Assembly (NCBI RefSeq): GCF_030063135.1
Contig: NZ_JASISO010000027.1
Coordinates: 47,658-111,657 of the forward strand
DNA length: 64,000 nucleotides
Reading direction: 5' to 3'
Origin: Streptomyces sp. G-G2
GTDB taxonomy: Bacteria; Actinomycetota; Actinomycetes; Streptomycetales; Streptomycetaceae
In this document: in pieces, positions 27,054-35,438 of the stretch
How the letters are laid out: each line of letters starts with the position of its first letter
Position numbering within the stretch: position 1 is the first letter of the stretch
Position numbers and translations under genes: made by a program
Notes under the pieces: generated by a model
What the model was told of the DNA's origin: nothing
The model's input: the letters and a program-made list of their open reading frames with translations, nothing else
Databases searched by the model: none

Positions 27054-27123
27054 CACGGCCCCCGCCGTCAGCGCAACATTTTGCCGACGAGTTGTCGGTA
27101 CCTTGTCGGAACGTCCAGCGGCA

Positions 27124-27711
27124 CTAGGCCCTGTCCCCGGTCCCGGCCGCGGCCGGGGCCGGGGCCGGGGTCCCGGCGAGGGCCGCGATCCCCGCGGTGT
27201 CGGCCCAGCGCGCGCCCACCCCGTACACCGTCACCTGCCGCATGTCGTCGAGGACCTCCTCGTGTCCGACGGCGCGCGCGATCACCACGTGCAGCCGGTC
27301 GTCGGACAGCTCCTCCACCTTGCCGTCGCCCCATTCGACGACGACCACGGATTCGGGCAGCGAGACGTCGAGGTCCAGGTCCTCCATCTCGTCCAGACCG
27401 CCGCCCAGCCGGTACGCGTCCACGTGGACCAGCGCCGGACCGCCGCCCAGCGGCGGGTGCACCCGGGCGATCACGAAGGTCGGCGAGGTCACGGCCCCGC
27501 GCACGTCCAGGCCCTCACCGAGCCCGCGGGTCAGGGTGGTCTTGCCCGCGCCGAGTTCACCGGTCAGCAGGACGAGGTCCCCGGGGCGCAGCAGCGCGGC
27601 GAGCCTTCGGCCCAGTTCCCGCATGCCCTCGGGGGAGTCGATCGTGATCAGGGTCGCGCCGGTCGCGGCCTCAGCCGCCCGGTCGTGCGGAGCTTGCAGC
27701 GGTGCTTCCAT
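27124..27711 (-). CDS. tsaE: t6A biosynthesis ATPase TsaE
   Basis: A 195-residue P-loop ATPase of the t6A pathway. The Walker A motif GELGAGKTTLTRG is near residue 51. The family motif VTSPTFVIARVHPP follows, then the acidic strand HVDAYRLGG and VVVVEWGDGK. It is needed for turnover of the TsaB-TsaD complex. The first 41 bases overlap the end of the hydrolase gene. The ATG at 27711 is preferred over a TTG three codons earlier. An Ala/Pro-rich tail of about 20 residues ends it. It is separated from tsaB by two unrelated genes. Confidence 0.93.
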   Translation of the reverse strand: MEAPLQAPHDRAAEAATGATLITIDSPEGMRELGRRLAALLRPGDLVLLTGELGAGKTTLTRGLGEGLDVRGAVTSPTFVIARVHPPLGGGPALVHVDAYRLGGGLDEMEDLDLDVSLPESVVVVEWGDGKVEELSDDRLHVVIARAVGHEEVLDDMRQVTVYGVGARWADTAGIAALAGTPAPAPAAAGTGDRA

Positions 27712-28843
27712 GCCCGCCAACGTTAGTCGCTGCCGGGACCGTGCCCGTGCGGGCCAGGACCTCGCTCAGCAGTGCGGTGACGGTGTCCGGGCGCTCCAGC
27801 ATCATCAGGTGCCCGGTGTTCTCCAGGATCACCAGTTCCGCGTCCGGCAGTTCCGCGGCTATCGCCTCGCTGTGCTCGGGCGGGGTGATCATGTCCCGGT
27901 CCCCGGCGATCACCGTGACCGGAACGTCCGTGAAGTGCCGCAGCGCGGCGGTCTTGTCGTGCAGCAGGAACGCCGGGAAGAACTCCGCCACCACGTCGAT
28001 CGGGGTCGCCTCGATCAGCCGCTCCGCGAAGCGGGCCACGGCCGGGTCCACCTCGTCCGTGCCGAAGGAATACCGCTTGATCATGCCCGCGAAGAGGTCG
28101 GCGGTGGCCCGGCGCCCCTTCTCCACGAGTTCCACCTGCGAGCAGAGCGCGCGCAGCACGCTGGGCAGCACCCGGCGCACCGCGCCGACGCTGACCGCGG
28201 GGAGCCCGTACGTCACCTCGCCGAGCCGGCCGCTGGAGGTGCCGACGAAGACCGCGCCGACCACCCGGCCGCGCACCAGCTCGGGGAACTGGTCCGCCAG
28301 CGCCATGATCGTCATACCGCCCATGGAGTGGCCGACGAGGATCAGCGGGCCCTCGGGAGCGGCGGCGTCGATGACGGCCTTCAGGTCACGGCCGAGCTGG
28401 TCGATGCTGACCGGCTCCCCGTCGGCCTGGGCGAGCCCGCGGGCCGAGCGGCCGTGGCTGCGCTGGTCCCAGTACACGGAGCGGACCACTCCGCGCAGGG
28501 CGGCGCGCTGGAAGTGCCAGGAGTCCTGGGCGAGGCAGTAGCCGTGGCAGAACACGACGGTGGCGGCCGGGGCGGCCTTGCGGCGCAGGCGGCGGCGCTT
28601 GGCGCCGTCCTCGGGCAGCTCGTCGGTCTCGTAGTGGATCAGGGTGCCGTCCTCGGCGCGGCAGGTGCCTTCGGCCCCGCGCAGCGATCCGTAGGGGCCG
28701 GACGCGTCGAGGGCGAGGCGCGCCTTCATCCGCATGCCGCGGCCGACGGTGAGCCGCTCGACGGCCACTCCGGCCGCCGCACCCGCCGCCACGACGCCGA
28801 TCGCGGCGCCCGCCCAGCCCGCCTTTCGCCAGTTCTCGCTCAC
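27671..28843 (-). CDS. Alpha/beta hydrolase
   Basis: A 390-residue alpha/beta hydrolase with a hydrophobic N-terminal segment (residues 9-28). The oxyanion region is VVFCHGYCLAQDSW, the nucleophile elbow GHSMGG carries the catalytic Ser, and Asp and His follow in AGDRDMITPPEHS and ENTGHLMMLERP. It sits between alr and tsaE in Streptomyces and is often annotated simply as a hydrolase; the substrate is unknown. The tail overlaps tsaE by 41 bases. ATG/GTG at 28843. Confidence 0.88.
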   Translation of the reverse strand: MSENWRKAGWAGAAIGVVAAGAAAGVAVERLTVGRGMRMKARLALDASGPYGSLRGAEGTCRAEDGTLIHYETDELPEDGAKRRRLRRKAAPAATVVFCHGYCLAQDSWHFQRAALRGVVRSVYWDQRSHGRSARGLAQADGEPVSIDQLGRDLKAVIDAAAPEGPLILVGHSMGGMTIMALADQFPELVRGRVVGAVFVGTSSGRLGEVTYGLPAVSVGAVRRVLPSVLRALCSQVELVEKGRRATADLFAGMIKRYSFGTDEVDPAVARFAERLIEATPIDVVAEFFPAFLLHDKTAALRHFTDVPVTVIAGDRDMITPPEHSEAIAAELPDAELVILENTGHLMMLERPDTVTALLSEVLARTGTVPAATNVGGHGSTAASSARPGG

Positions 28844-28926
28844 GCCGACCTCACTCAGCCAGGATTTCCAGTCACACCGGACATTCGACGTTCAGTAACC
28901 CAACCATTCACTCACGTCACAAGAAT

Positions 28927-28989
28927 CACGCACGCCACGCACGTCATGCACGTCATGCACACCACGTACGTCACGCACACCACGCCCGT
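28927..28989. repeat. Seven-copy 9-base minisatellite at the end of alr
   Basis: Seven consecutive 9-base units of the type CACGCACGT (variants CATGCACGT, CACGCACAC, CACGTACGT, CACGCCCGT) run from 28927 to 28989 and stop at the alr termination codon. Units 1-7 are in exact phase, and CAGGCATGG continues the pattern weakly into alr. The region between this repeat and the hydrolase start shows nothing else. Confidence 0.85.
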
Positions 28990-30128
28990 CAGGCATGGAG
29001 GTGCACCCGGGGCACCCGGGCCCCGATCCGCGTGACGATCTCGTACGCGATCGTCCCGGCGGCCCGCGCCCAGTCCTCGGCCGTCGGCTCGCCCGCGTCG
29101 CCCGGGCCGAAGATGACGGCCTCGTCGCCGGGGCGCACGTCCGCGCCGGGTCCGAGGTCCACCACGAACTGGTCCATGGCCACCCGCCCGGCCACCGTCC
29201 GCACCGCGCCGCCGACCAGCACGGGGCCGGTGCCGGAGGCGTGCCGCGGGATGCCGTCGGCGTATCCGGCCGGGATCAGGGCGAGGCGGGTGTCGCCCGA
29301 GGTCGTGTAGTGGTGCCCGTAGCTGACGCCATGACCACCGGGTACGTCCTTGACCAGCGCGACCGAGGCCTTGAGCGTCATCGCGGGACGCAGGCCGAGC
29401 TCGGCCGAGGTACCGAGTTCGGGGGCGGGCGAGACGCCGTAGACCGCGAGCCCGCAGCGCACCAGGTCGAAGTGGCTCTCGGGGAGCGTGAGCGTGGCGG
29501 GCGAGTTGGCGATGTGCCGGACCTCGGGGTCCACGCCCTCCTTCTCGGCGTAGGCCAGCATGTCGCGGAAGGCGGTCAGCTGGAGCTGGATCGAGGGGTG
29601 GCCGGGCTCGTCGGCGCAGGCGAAATGCGACCAGACGCCGGTGACCTTGACGGTGCCCTCGGCCTGCGCGGCGACGGCCGCGCCGACGAGTTCCGCCCAG
29701 TCGCCGGGCTGGCAGCCGTTGCGGCCGAGGCCGGTGTCGGCCTTGAGCTGGATCCTGGCCGTCCGCCCGGCCGCGCGCGCGGCCGCCCGTACCTCGTCCA
29801 GCGCCCACAGCCCGCTCACGGCGACGTCCACATCGGCCTCGACGGCCTCGCGCCAGGGCCCGCCGGGGGTCCACAGCCAGCACATGATCCGGCCCTCGAT
29901 ACCGGCCGCACGCAGCGCGAACGCCTCCTGCGGGGTCGCCGTACCGAGCCAGGCCGCGCCCGCCTCCTGGGCAGCCCTGGCACAGGCCACGGCTCCGTGG
30001 CCGTAGGCGTCCGACTTGACGACGGCCATCAGCTGGGCCCGGGGTGCCCGGTCGCGCAAAGCGCGTACGTTCGCCCTTACGGCGTCAAGGTCGATCTCGG
30101 CGTGTACGCGCGGCGGTGTCTCGTTCAT
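28989..30128 (-). CDS. alr: Alanine racemase
   Basis: A 379-residue PLP enzyme that makes D-alanine for peptidoglycan. The PLP Lys38 is in VVKSDAYGHG near the N terminus, and the second catalytic base is the Tyr in VSYGHHYTT, about residue 265. The barrel plus C-terminal beta domain is complete. ATG at 30128 (MNETPPRVHAEIDLDAV) gives the normal family N terminus; GGCGGCG is a weak ribosome site. The nnr gene lies 359 bases upstream across a repeat-rich gap. Confidence 0.96.
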   Translation of the reverse strand: MNETPPRVHAEIDLDAVRANVRALRDRAPRAQLMAVVKSDAYGHGAVACARAAQEAGAAWLGTATPQEAFALRAAGIEGRIMCWLWTPGGPWREAVEADVDVAVSGLWALDEVRAAARAAGRTARIQLKADTGLGRNGCQPGDWAELVGAAVAAQAEGTVKVTGVWSHFACADEPGHPSIQLQLTAFRDMLAYAEKEGVDPEVRHIANSPATLTLPESHFDLVRCGLAVYGVSPAPELGTSAELGLRPAMTLKASVALVKDVPGGHGVSYGHHYTTSGDTRLALIPAGYADGIPRHASGTGPVLVGGAVRTVAGRVAMDQFVVDLGPGADVRPGDEAVIFGPGDAGEPTAEDWARAAGTIAYEIVTRIGARVPRVHLHA

Positions 30129-30288
30129 CGCCGCCAAGTGTCTCAGAACCGCACCAGCGCGCCGCTCAAGCACCCAACGAGCCCACACCTTGACCAGGTC
30201 CCTCCCCCCACCACCGGCCCGGGGGGCCATCCCAGCCCGGGGGCCTCGTCCAGGACCGGGGCCCTCATCCAGCCCCGAGGGGGCATGT

Positions 30289-30500
30289 CCAGCCCGTCCG
30301 GCGTTTGAGGACCCGCCGGAGGCCCCACGCACCCGCGCCGACCCGGTCCGGAGCCCGGCAGCCAACGTGACGGCGCAAGCACCGTGCCTCCGGCGGGCCC
30401 TCAATCGCCGGGCAGGCTGAAACAGCACACCCCGGCACACGACACTCCGGCCCAGCCACCCGCGCCCCCGCCGGGGGGCCCTCAAGCTCAGGGCAGGCGG
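30289..30500. repeat. REP-like inverted intergenic repeats between alr and nnr
   Basis: The gap from 30129 to 30487 has no gene. One copy of a Streptomyces-type dispersed motif (CCCGTCCGGCGTTTGAGGA, near 30293) faces an inverted copy (CCCTCAATCGCCGGGCAGGC, near 30399). A weaker third copy (CCCTCAAGCTCAGGGCAGGC) is at about 30479-30498. Similar elements occur many times in Streptomyces genomes. A hairpin between copies 1 and 2 could end nnr transcription. Confidence 0.65.
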
Positions 30501-31942
30501 GGCCGGCCGGGCCCGCGGGCCGATGTCACGTCCCGCCAGGCCCCCGCCAGGCCAGCCGCGACCTCCTGCGCCAGCACCGGCGCCCCCCGCGCCGCCCGCC
30601 GCCCCGCCAGCCCGTGCAGGTAGGCCGCCACCGCCCCCGCGTCCAGCGCCGAGAGCCCCGCCGCGAGCAGCGACCCCGCCAGCCCGGACAGCACGTCCCC
30701 GCTCCCGGCCGTGGCCAGCCACGACGTCCCCGTCGGGTTCAGGAACACCGGCCCGGGCACCGGCCCCGCCACCGGCCCCGCCACCAGAGTCGTGGACCCC
30801 TTCAGCAGCACGACCGCCCCGTACCGCCCCGAAAGCTCCCGCACCGACGCCAGCCTCGCCCGCTCCACTTCCTCCCGCGCCACCCCCAGCAGCGCCGCCG
30901 CCTCCCCCGCGTGCGGGGTCAGCAGCGCCGGGTGCCGACGGGCCCGCAGCGCACCGGCGTCCAGCCCCCGCAGCCCGTCCGCGTCCACCAGCACCGGCAC
31001 CTCGGCCCCGTCCCCCGCCAGCAGCTCCGCGACCTCGTCCTCCCTCCCCTCCCCCAGACCCGGCCCGACGACCCACGCCTGGACGCGCCCGCGCCCGATC
31101 AGCGTCTCCGGGTACCGCGCCAGCACCGCCTCCGCCGCGTGGGCGGGCCCGACGTACCGCACCGCCCCCGCACCGCCCCGCACCGCGCCCGCGACGGCCA
31201 GCACGGCCGCCCCCGGGTACCGGTCGGACCCGGCGACGACGCCCACGACCCCGCGCCGGTACTTGTCGCTCTCCGCCGTCGGTACGGGCAGCAGCGCGGC
31301 CACGTCGGCGTGCTGGAGCGCCCGCGCCTCGGGCCCGTCCGGCAGCTCCAGCCCGATGTCCACCAGCCGTACCACCCCGGCCCGTTCGGCCCCGGGATCG
31401 ATCAGCAGCCCCGGCTTGTACGCCCCGAAGGTGACCGTCACGTCGGCCCGTACGGCCGCCCCCGCCACCTCCCCGGTGTCCGCGTCCACCCCGCTCGGCA
31501 GGTCCACCGCGACCACCAGCGCCCCCTCGGGCACCTGGGCCACCAGCGCGGCCGCCGCCTCCCGCAGCGCACCGCGCCCGCCGATGCCGACGAGGCCGTC
31601 CAGGACGAGGTCCACCCGCTCCGGCAGCCGTTCCGCCACCCGTCCCCCGGCGGCCCGCAGCGCGGCCAGTCCGCCCGCGTGCGCCCGCGCGGGATCCATC
31701 AGCACGGCCGACACCCCCGCGCCCCTGCGCGCGAGGCGTGCGCCCGCGTAGAGCGCGTCACCCCCGTTGTCCCCGGGCCCCACGAGCAGCGCCACGCGCG
31801 CCCCGTAGACCCTCCCGAGCAGCCCGGCGCAGACGGTGGCCAGTCCGGCCGCCGCCCGCCGCATCAGGGCGCCTTCGGGCAGCCGCGCCATCAGCTCGCG
31901 CTCGGCGGCCCGTACGGTCTCCACGCTGTAAGCAGTACGCAT
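30488..31942 (-). CDS. nnr: Bifunctional NAD(P)H-hydrate epimerase/dehydratase
   Basis: A 484-residue repair enzyme. The N-terminal YjeF-type domain (about 1-210) epimerises damaged NAD(P)H hydrates; it has VALLVGPGDNGGDALYAGARL and VAVDLPSGVDADTGEV. The C-terminal ADP-dependent dehydratase domain (about 215-470) restores NAD(P)H; it has TPHAGEAAALLG, VLLKGSTTLVAGP and the catalytic loop TSWLATAGSGDVLSGL. A GPVAGPVPGP tract sits between strands. The start MRTAYSVETVRAAE is normal. It lies 68 bases downstream of acpS. Confidence 0.93.
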   Translation of the reverse strand: MRTAYSVETVRAAERELMARLPEGALMRRAAAGLATVCAGLLGRVYGARVALLVGPGDNGGDALYAGARLARRGAGVSAVLMDPARAHAGGLAALRAAGGRVAERLPERVDLVLDGLVGIGGRGALREAAAALVAQVPEGALVVAVDLPSGVDADTGEVAGAAVRADVTVTFGAYKPGLLIDPGAERAGVVRLVDIGLELPDGPEARALQHADVAALLPVPTAESDKYRRGVVGVVAGSDRYPGAAVLAVAGAVRGGAGAVRYVGPAHAAEAVLARYPETLIGRGRVQAWVVGPGLGEGREDEVAELLAGDGAEVPVLVDADGLRGLDAGALRARRHPALLTPHAGEAAALLGVAREEVERARLASVRELSGRYGAVVLLKGSTTLVAGPVAGPVPGPVFLNPTGTSWLATAGSGDVLSGLAGSLLAAGLSALDAGAVAAYLHGLAGRRAARGAPVLAQEVAAGLAGAWRDVTSARGPGRPRLP

Positions 31943-32010
31943 CTCCCCAGCGTGCCCGATCCGGGCCCGCGGACACCGCTGACCACCAGCGGCGACCCCC
32001 GCCCAGGGGC

Positions 32011-32379
32011 TCAGCCCTCGGCGATCACCACGGCCGAAGCCACCCCGGCGTCATGGCTGAGCGACAGGTGCCAGGACCGCACCCCGAGCGCCTCGGCCCG
32101 CGCGGCCACCGTCCCGGAAACCCGCAGCCTCGGCTGCCCGCTCTCCTCGACGTACACCTCCGCGTCCGTCCACAGCATCCCGGCGGGCGCGCCGAGCGCC
32201 TTGGCCAGGGCCTCCTTGGCGGCGAACCGCGCGGCGAGCGAGGCGATCCCGCGCCGTTCACCGCTGGGCAGTGTCAACTCCGCCTCGACGAAGAGCCGTT
32301 GCGCCATCCTCGGCGTACGCTCCAGCGACTCCGCGAACCGTTCGATCGCGGCCACGTCGATCCCCACACCGATAATCAC
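32011..32379 (-). CDS. acpS: Holo-[acyl-carrier-protein] synthase
   Basis: A 122-residue AcpS that attaches 4'-phosphopantetheine from coenzyme A to acyl carrier protein. The magnesium-site motif GIGIDVAAIERF-like (residues 4-15) and SLAARFAAKEALAKALG are complete, and the family ending SHDAGVASAVVIAEG is present. It lies 19 bases after glmS, in one direction with nnr and alr. Confidence 0.95.
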   Translation of the reverse strand: MIIGVGIDVAAIERFAESLERTPRMAQRLFVEAELTLPSGERRGIASLAARFAAKEALAKALGAPAGMLWTDAEVYVEESGQPRLRVSGTVAARAEALGVRSWHLSLSHDAGVASAVVIAEG

Positions 32380-32398
32380 TTCTACGAACTCGCTTCGC

Positions 32399-34249
32399 TC
32401 ACTCCACGGTCACCGACTTCGCGAGGTTACGCGGCTGGTCCACCTCATTGCCCCGCGCCGTCGCCAGCTCGCACGCGAACACCTGCAACGGCACCGTCGC
32501 CACCAGCGGCTGGAGCAGCGTCGGGGTGGCCGGGATCCGGATCAGGTGGTCGGCGTACGGCACCACCGCCTCGTCGCCCTCCTCCGCGATCACGATCGTG
32601 CGCGCCCCGCGAGCCCGGATCTCCTGGATGTTCGACACGATCTTGTCGTGGAGCACCGAACGCCCCTTCGGCGACGGCACCACGACCACCACCGGCACGT
32701 CCTCCTCGATCAGCGCGATCGGCCCGTGCTTGAGCTCGCCCGCCGCGAAGCCCTCGGCGTGCATGTACGCCAGCTCCTTGAGCTTGAGCGCGCCCTCCAG
32801 CGCCACCGGGTACCCCACGTGCCGCCCCAGGAACAGCACCGTGTTCTTGTCCGCGAGGGAGCGCGCCAGTTCCCGGACCGGCTCCATCGTCTCCAGTACG
32901 GTGTCCACCGCGCCCGCGATCTCCGAAAGCTCCCGGATCACCGACTGGATCTCGTCGCCCCACTTCGTACCGCGCACCTGGCCGAGGTACAGCGCGACCA
33001 GGTAGCAGGCCACCAGCTGGGTCAGGAACGCCTTCGTCGAGGCGACGGCGACCTCCGGACCGGCGTGCGTGTACAGCACGGCGTCGGACTCGCGCGGGAT
33101 CGTCGACCCGTTGGTGTTGCAGACGGCCAGCACCTTCGCGCCCTGCTCGCGGGCGTGGCGCAGCGCCATCAGGGTGTCCATCGTCTCGCCGGACTGCGAG
33201 ATGGCGATGACGAGCGTGCGCTGGTCGAGGATCGGGTCCCGGTAGCGGAACTCGCTCGCCAGCTCCGTCTCGCACGGGATCCGCGTCCAGTGCTCGATGG
33301 CCAGCTTCGCGATCATGCCCGCGTGGTACGCCGTACCGCAGGCGACGATCACCACCTTGTCGACCTCGCGCAGCACGGAGGCGGGGATGCGCACCTCGTC
33401 GAGCGTGAGCGAACCGCTCGCGTCGATCCGGCCGAGGAGGGTGTCGGCGACCGCCTTCGGCTGCTCGGCGATCTCCTTGAGCATGAAGTAGTCGTAGCCG
33501 CCCTTCTCTGCGGCCGAGGCGTCCCAGTCGACGTGGTAGGCCCGCACGGACGCGGCGGAGCCGTCGAAGTTCGTCACCGACACCCCGTCGCGGCGCAGTT
33601 CGACGACCTGGTCCTGTCCCAGCTCGATCGCGGACCGGGTGTGGGCGATGAAGGCGGACACGTCCGAGGCGAGGAAGTTCTCACCCTCTCCAACGCCCAC
33701 CACCAGGGGGGAGTTCCGGCGCGCGCCGACCACCACGTCGGGCGCGTCCGCGTGCACGGCGACCAGCGTGAAGGCCCCCTCCAACTGGCGGCAGACCTGC
33801 CGCATGGCCTCCGCGAGGTCCCCGCCCGCCCCGGCGAACCGCTCGGCCAGCAGGTGGGCGACGACCTCGGTGTCGGTCTCGGACTCCAGCCGGTGCCCGC
33901 GCTCCGTCAGTTCGGCGCGCAGCACGGCGAAGTTCTCGATGATGCCGTTGTGTACGACGGCCACGCGCCCGGAGTTGTCCAGGTGCGGGTGGGCGTTGAG
34001 GTCGGTGGGCCCGCCGTGGGTCGCCCACCGGGTGTGCCCGAGTCCCGTGGAGCCGGCGGGCACCGGGTGCCCGACCAGCTCCTTCTCCAGATTGACCAGC
34101 TTCCCGGCCTTCTTGACGGAGGTGAGCCCCCCGTCGGCGAGCACGGCGACACCCGCCGAGTCGTAACCCCGGTACTCCAGCCGCTTGAGTCCGGCGATGA
34201 CCACATCGAGCGCCGACTGCGCTCCCACGTAACCCACGATTCCGCACAT
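32399..34249 (-). CDS. glmS: Glutamine-fructose-6-phosphate aminotransferase
   Basis: A 616-residue enzyme making glucosamine 6-phosphate from fructose 6-phosphate and glutamine, the first step of UDP-GlcNAc synthesis. The N-terminal glutaminase begins MCGIVGYVG, so Cys2 becomes the catalytic N-terminal residue after Met removal. Two SIS sugar-isomerase domains follow (ISQSGETMDTLMAL and the second copy). The C terminus NLAKSVTVE is the expected one. The ATG at 34249 is required by the Cys2 position, so the upstream in-frame codons are excluded. glmM lies 3 kb away. Confidence 0.97.
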   Translation of the reverse strand: MCGIVGYVGAQSALDVVIAGLKRLEYRGYDSAGVAVLADGGLTSVKKAGKLVNLEKELVGHPVPAGSTGLGHTRWATHGGPTDLNAHPHLDNSGRVAVVHNGIIENFAVLRAELTERGHRLESETDTEVVAHLLAERFAGAGGDLAEAMRQVCRQLEGAFTLVAVHADAPDVVVGARRNSPLVVGVGEGENFLASDVSAFIAHTRSAIELGQDQVVELRRDGVSVTNFDGSAASVRAYHVDWDASAAEKGGYDYFMLKEIAEQPKAVADTLLGRIDASGSLTLDEVRIPASVLREVDKVVIVACGTAYHAGMIAKLAIEHWTRIPCETELASEFRYRDPILDQRTLVIAISQSGETMDTLMALRHAREQGAKVLAVCNTNGSTIPRESDAVLYTHAGPEVAVASTKAFLTQLVACYLVALYLGQVRGTKWGDEIQSVIRELSEIAGAVDTVLETMEPVRELARSLADKNTVLFLGRHVGYPVALEGALKLKELAYMHAEGFAAGELKHGPIALIEEDVPVVVVVPSPKGRSVLHDKIVSNIQEIRARGARTIVIAEEGDEAVVPYADHLIRIPATPTLLQPLVATVPLQVFACELATARGNEVDQPRNLAKSVTVE

Positions 34250-34304
34250 AGGCGGCACCCTACGCCGCGGCCGACGCTCCGTCCGGGACCCGAACCGGAC
34301 GAAA

Positions 34305-34336
34305 AACCCGCCCCGGCGAATGTGCCGGAACGGGTT
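34305..34336 (-). terminator. Terminator after the lipoprotein gene
   Basis: Inverted repeat with outer arms AACCCG/CGGGTT and inner arms CCGGC/GCCGG, 20 bases after the stop codon of the lipoprotein gene. Confidence 0.6.
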
Positions 34337-34356
34337 CGACGTGACCTGACGGCAGA

Positions 34357-35136
34357 TCAGCCGAGCTTCTTGACCTGCGCGTCGACGAGGGCCTTGGGCT
34401 GGGCCGCGTCGCCGGTCAGGGAGAGGGCGTAGAAGGACGCGAGGGTGTTGCCCTTGCGGACCACCACGAGCTGGGTGGCGACCTTGTCGGCGTCCAGCTC
34501 CCGCTCGACGGCGTAGGCGACGGCCTCGTCACCGGCGGTCACCGCGGCGCCCGGGGCGACCTTCGTGACCTTGCCCGTGTCGGCCTCCTTGGCGCCCGGG
34601 TAACCGGCGGCGCACTCGGCGCCCGCGGCCTTCACCGCCGCGAAGGCCTCCTGGGCGCCCTTGCCGTCGTAGGAGTTCAGCCCGACCATCGTGATCGTCG
34701 AGCCCATCGCGTCCTGGACGGCCTTGAGCTTCTCCTCCGGGGAGGCATCCGCGGCGGGCGCCTTCGGCTTCGCGGTGGCCTTGGTCGCCGCGTTGCCCGC
34801 GGCCTTGCCGGCCCCGGCGCCCGAGGTCGCCTGGCTGATGGGCAGGCAGGCGGCCTTGGTACTGGCGTTGGCCGCGGCGGCGGTGGCGACCTCGTCCGGG
34901 GCGGCCTCCTTGACGACGAAGTCCGCCAGCTCCGCCTGGGTGACCAGCAGCGGCTTCAGTTCCGCGGCGGTCTTCGCCTTGGCCGCCGCGGCGGCGTCGG
35001 ACGGCGCCGAGGCGGAGGCCTTGCCGTCCTTCGGCTCGTCCTTCGCCGCCTTGTCCGAACCGCACGCGGTGACGAGCAGCGCCAGCGACACCGCCGAGGC
35101 GGTCAGGACGGAACGGCGGACGAGGGTGGAACGCAC
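34357..35136 (-). CDS. Ala/Lys-rich lipoprotein of unknown function
   Basis: A 259-residue secreted protein with a signal peptide and lipobox LVTAC (Cys25). It is followed by a Lys/Ala/Ser/Asp-rich linker (DKAAKDEPKDGKASASAP). The folded part begins with AAELKPLLVTQAELADFVVKEA and includes AGAECAAGYPGAKEAD. A second low-complexity stretch (AGAGKAAGNAATKATAKPKAPAADA) splits it. It looks like one of the actinobacterial sensor-type lipoproteins, but no family is certain. The GTG start has GGGGAGA 7 bases upstream. It ends before glmS, separated by a terminator. Confidence 0.78.
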   Translation of the reverse strand: MRSTLVRRSVLTASAVSLALLVTACGSDKAAKDEPKDGKASASAPSDAAAAAKAKTAAELKPLLVTQAELADFVVKEAAPDEVATAAAANASTKAACLPISQATSGAGAGKAAGNAATKATAKPKAPAADASPEEKLKAVQDAMGSTITMVGLNSYDGKGAQEAFAAVKAAGAECAAGYPGAKEADTGKVTKVAPGAAVTAGDEAVAYAVERELDADKVATQLVVVRKGNTLASFYALSLTGDAAQPKALVDAQVKKLG

Positions 35137-35438
35137 GATGAATCTCCCCTATGACTCAATGACCCGCCGCGCGGCAGGCGCGGCGGAGCACCGCACTCGA
35201 ACACGGCGTCAGTAATGTACGAGTAAATTCGCAGTGCCGTCGTGCCATTTACGGCCCCTCGCGGCAATCGTGATCACCGTGAGACGGGCCCTCCCCCCCT
35301 CCCCGGCGCCCGCCCCGGCCGTTCAGACCGGCCCCGGAGCCTGGACTCCCGGTCGAAACGGCGGCTACCGGCCAAGATCAGCGCCCACGTGACCGACCAC
35401 ACCACCCACAACCTCGCCGGAACCCCGACAATGGCGGT
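35137..35438. other. Divergent intergenic region, lipoprotein gene and coaA
   Basis: 302 bases without a gene. It holds a relatively AT-rich stretch near 35210-35235 that could contain the lipoprotein promoter, and a GACAAT hexamer near 35427 just before the coaA GTG, consistent with a leaderless coaA message. A short GC hairpin near 35317-35340 is the only other structure seen. Confidence 0.5.

Noticed and set aside
28844..28990. CRISPR array at the alr end
   Set aside because: The 9-base units are tandem without spacers, so it is a minisatellite.
30614..34432. 1272-codon plus-strand frame over nnr, acpS and glmS
   Set aside because: Arg/His/Gln-rich shadow of three real minus-strand genes in a high-GC genome.
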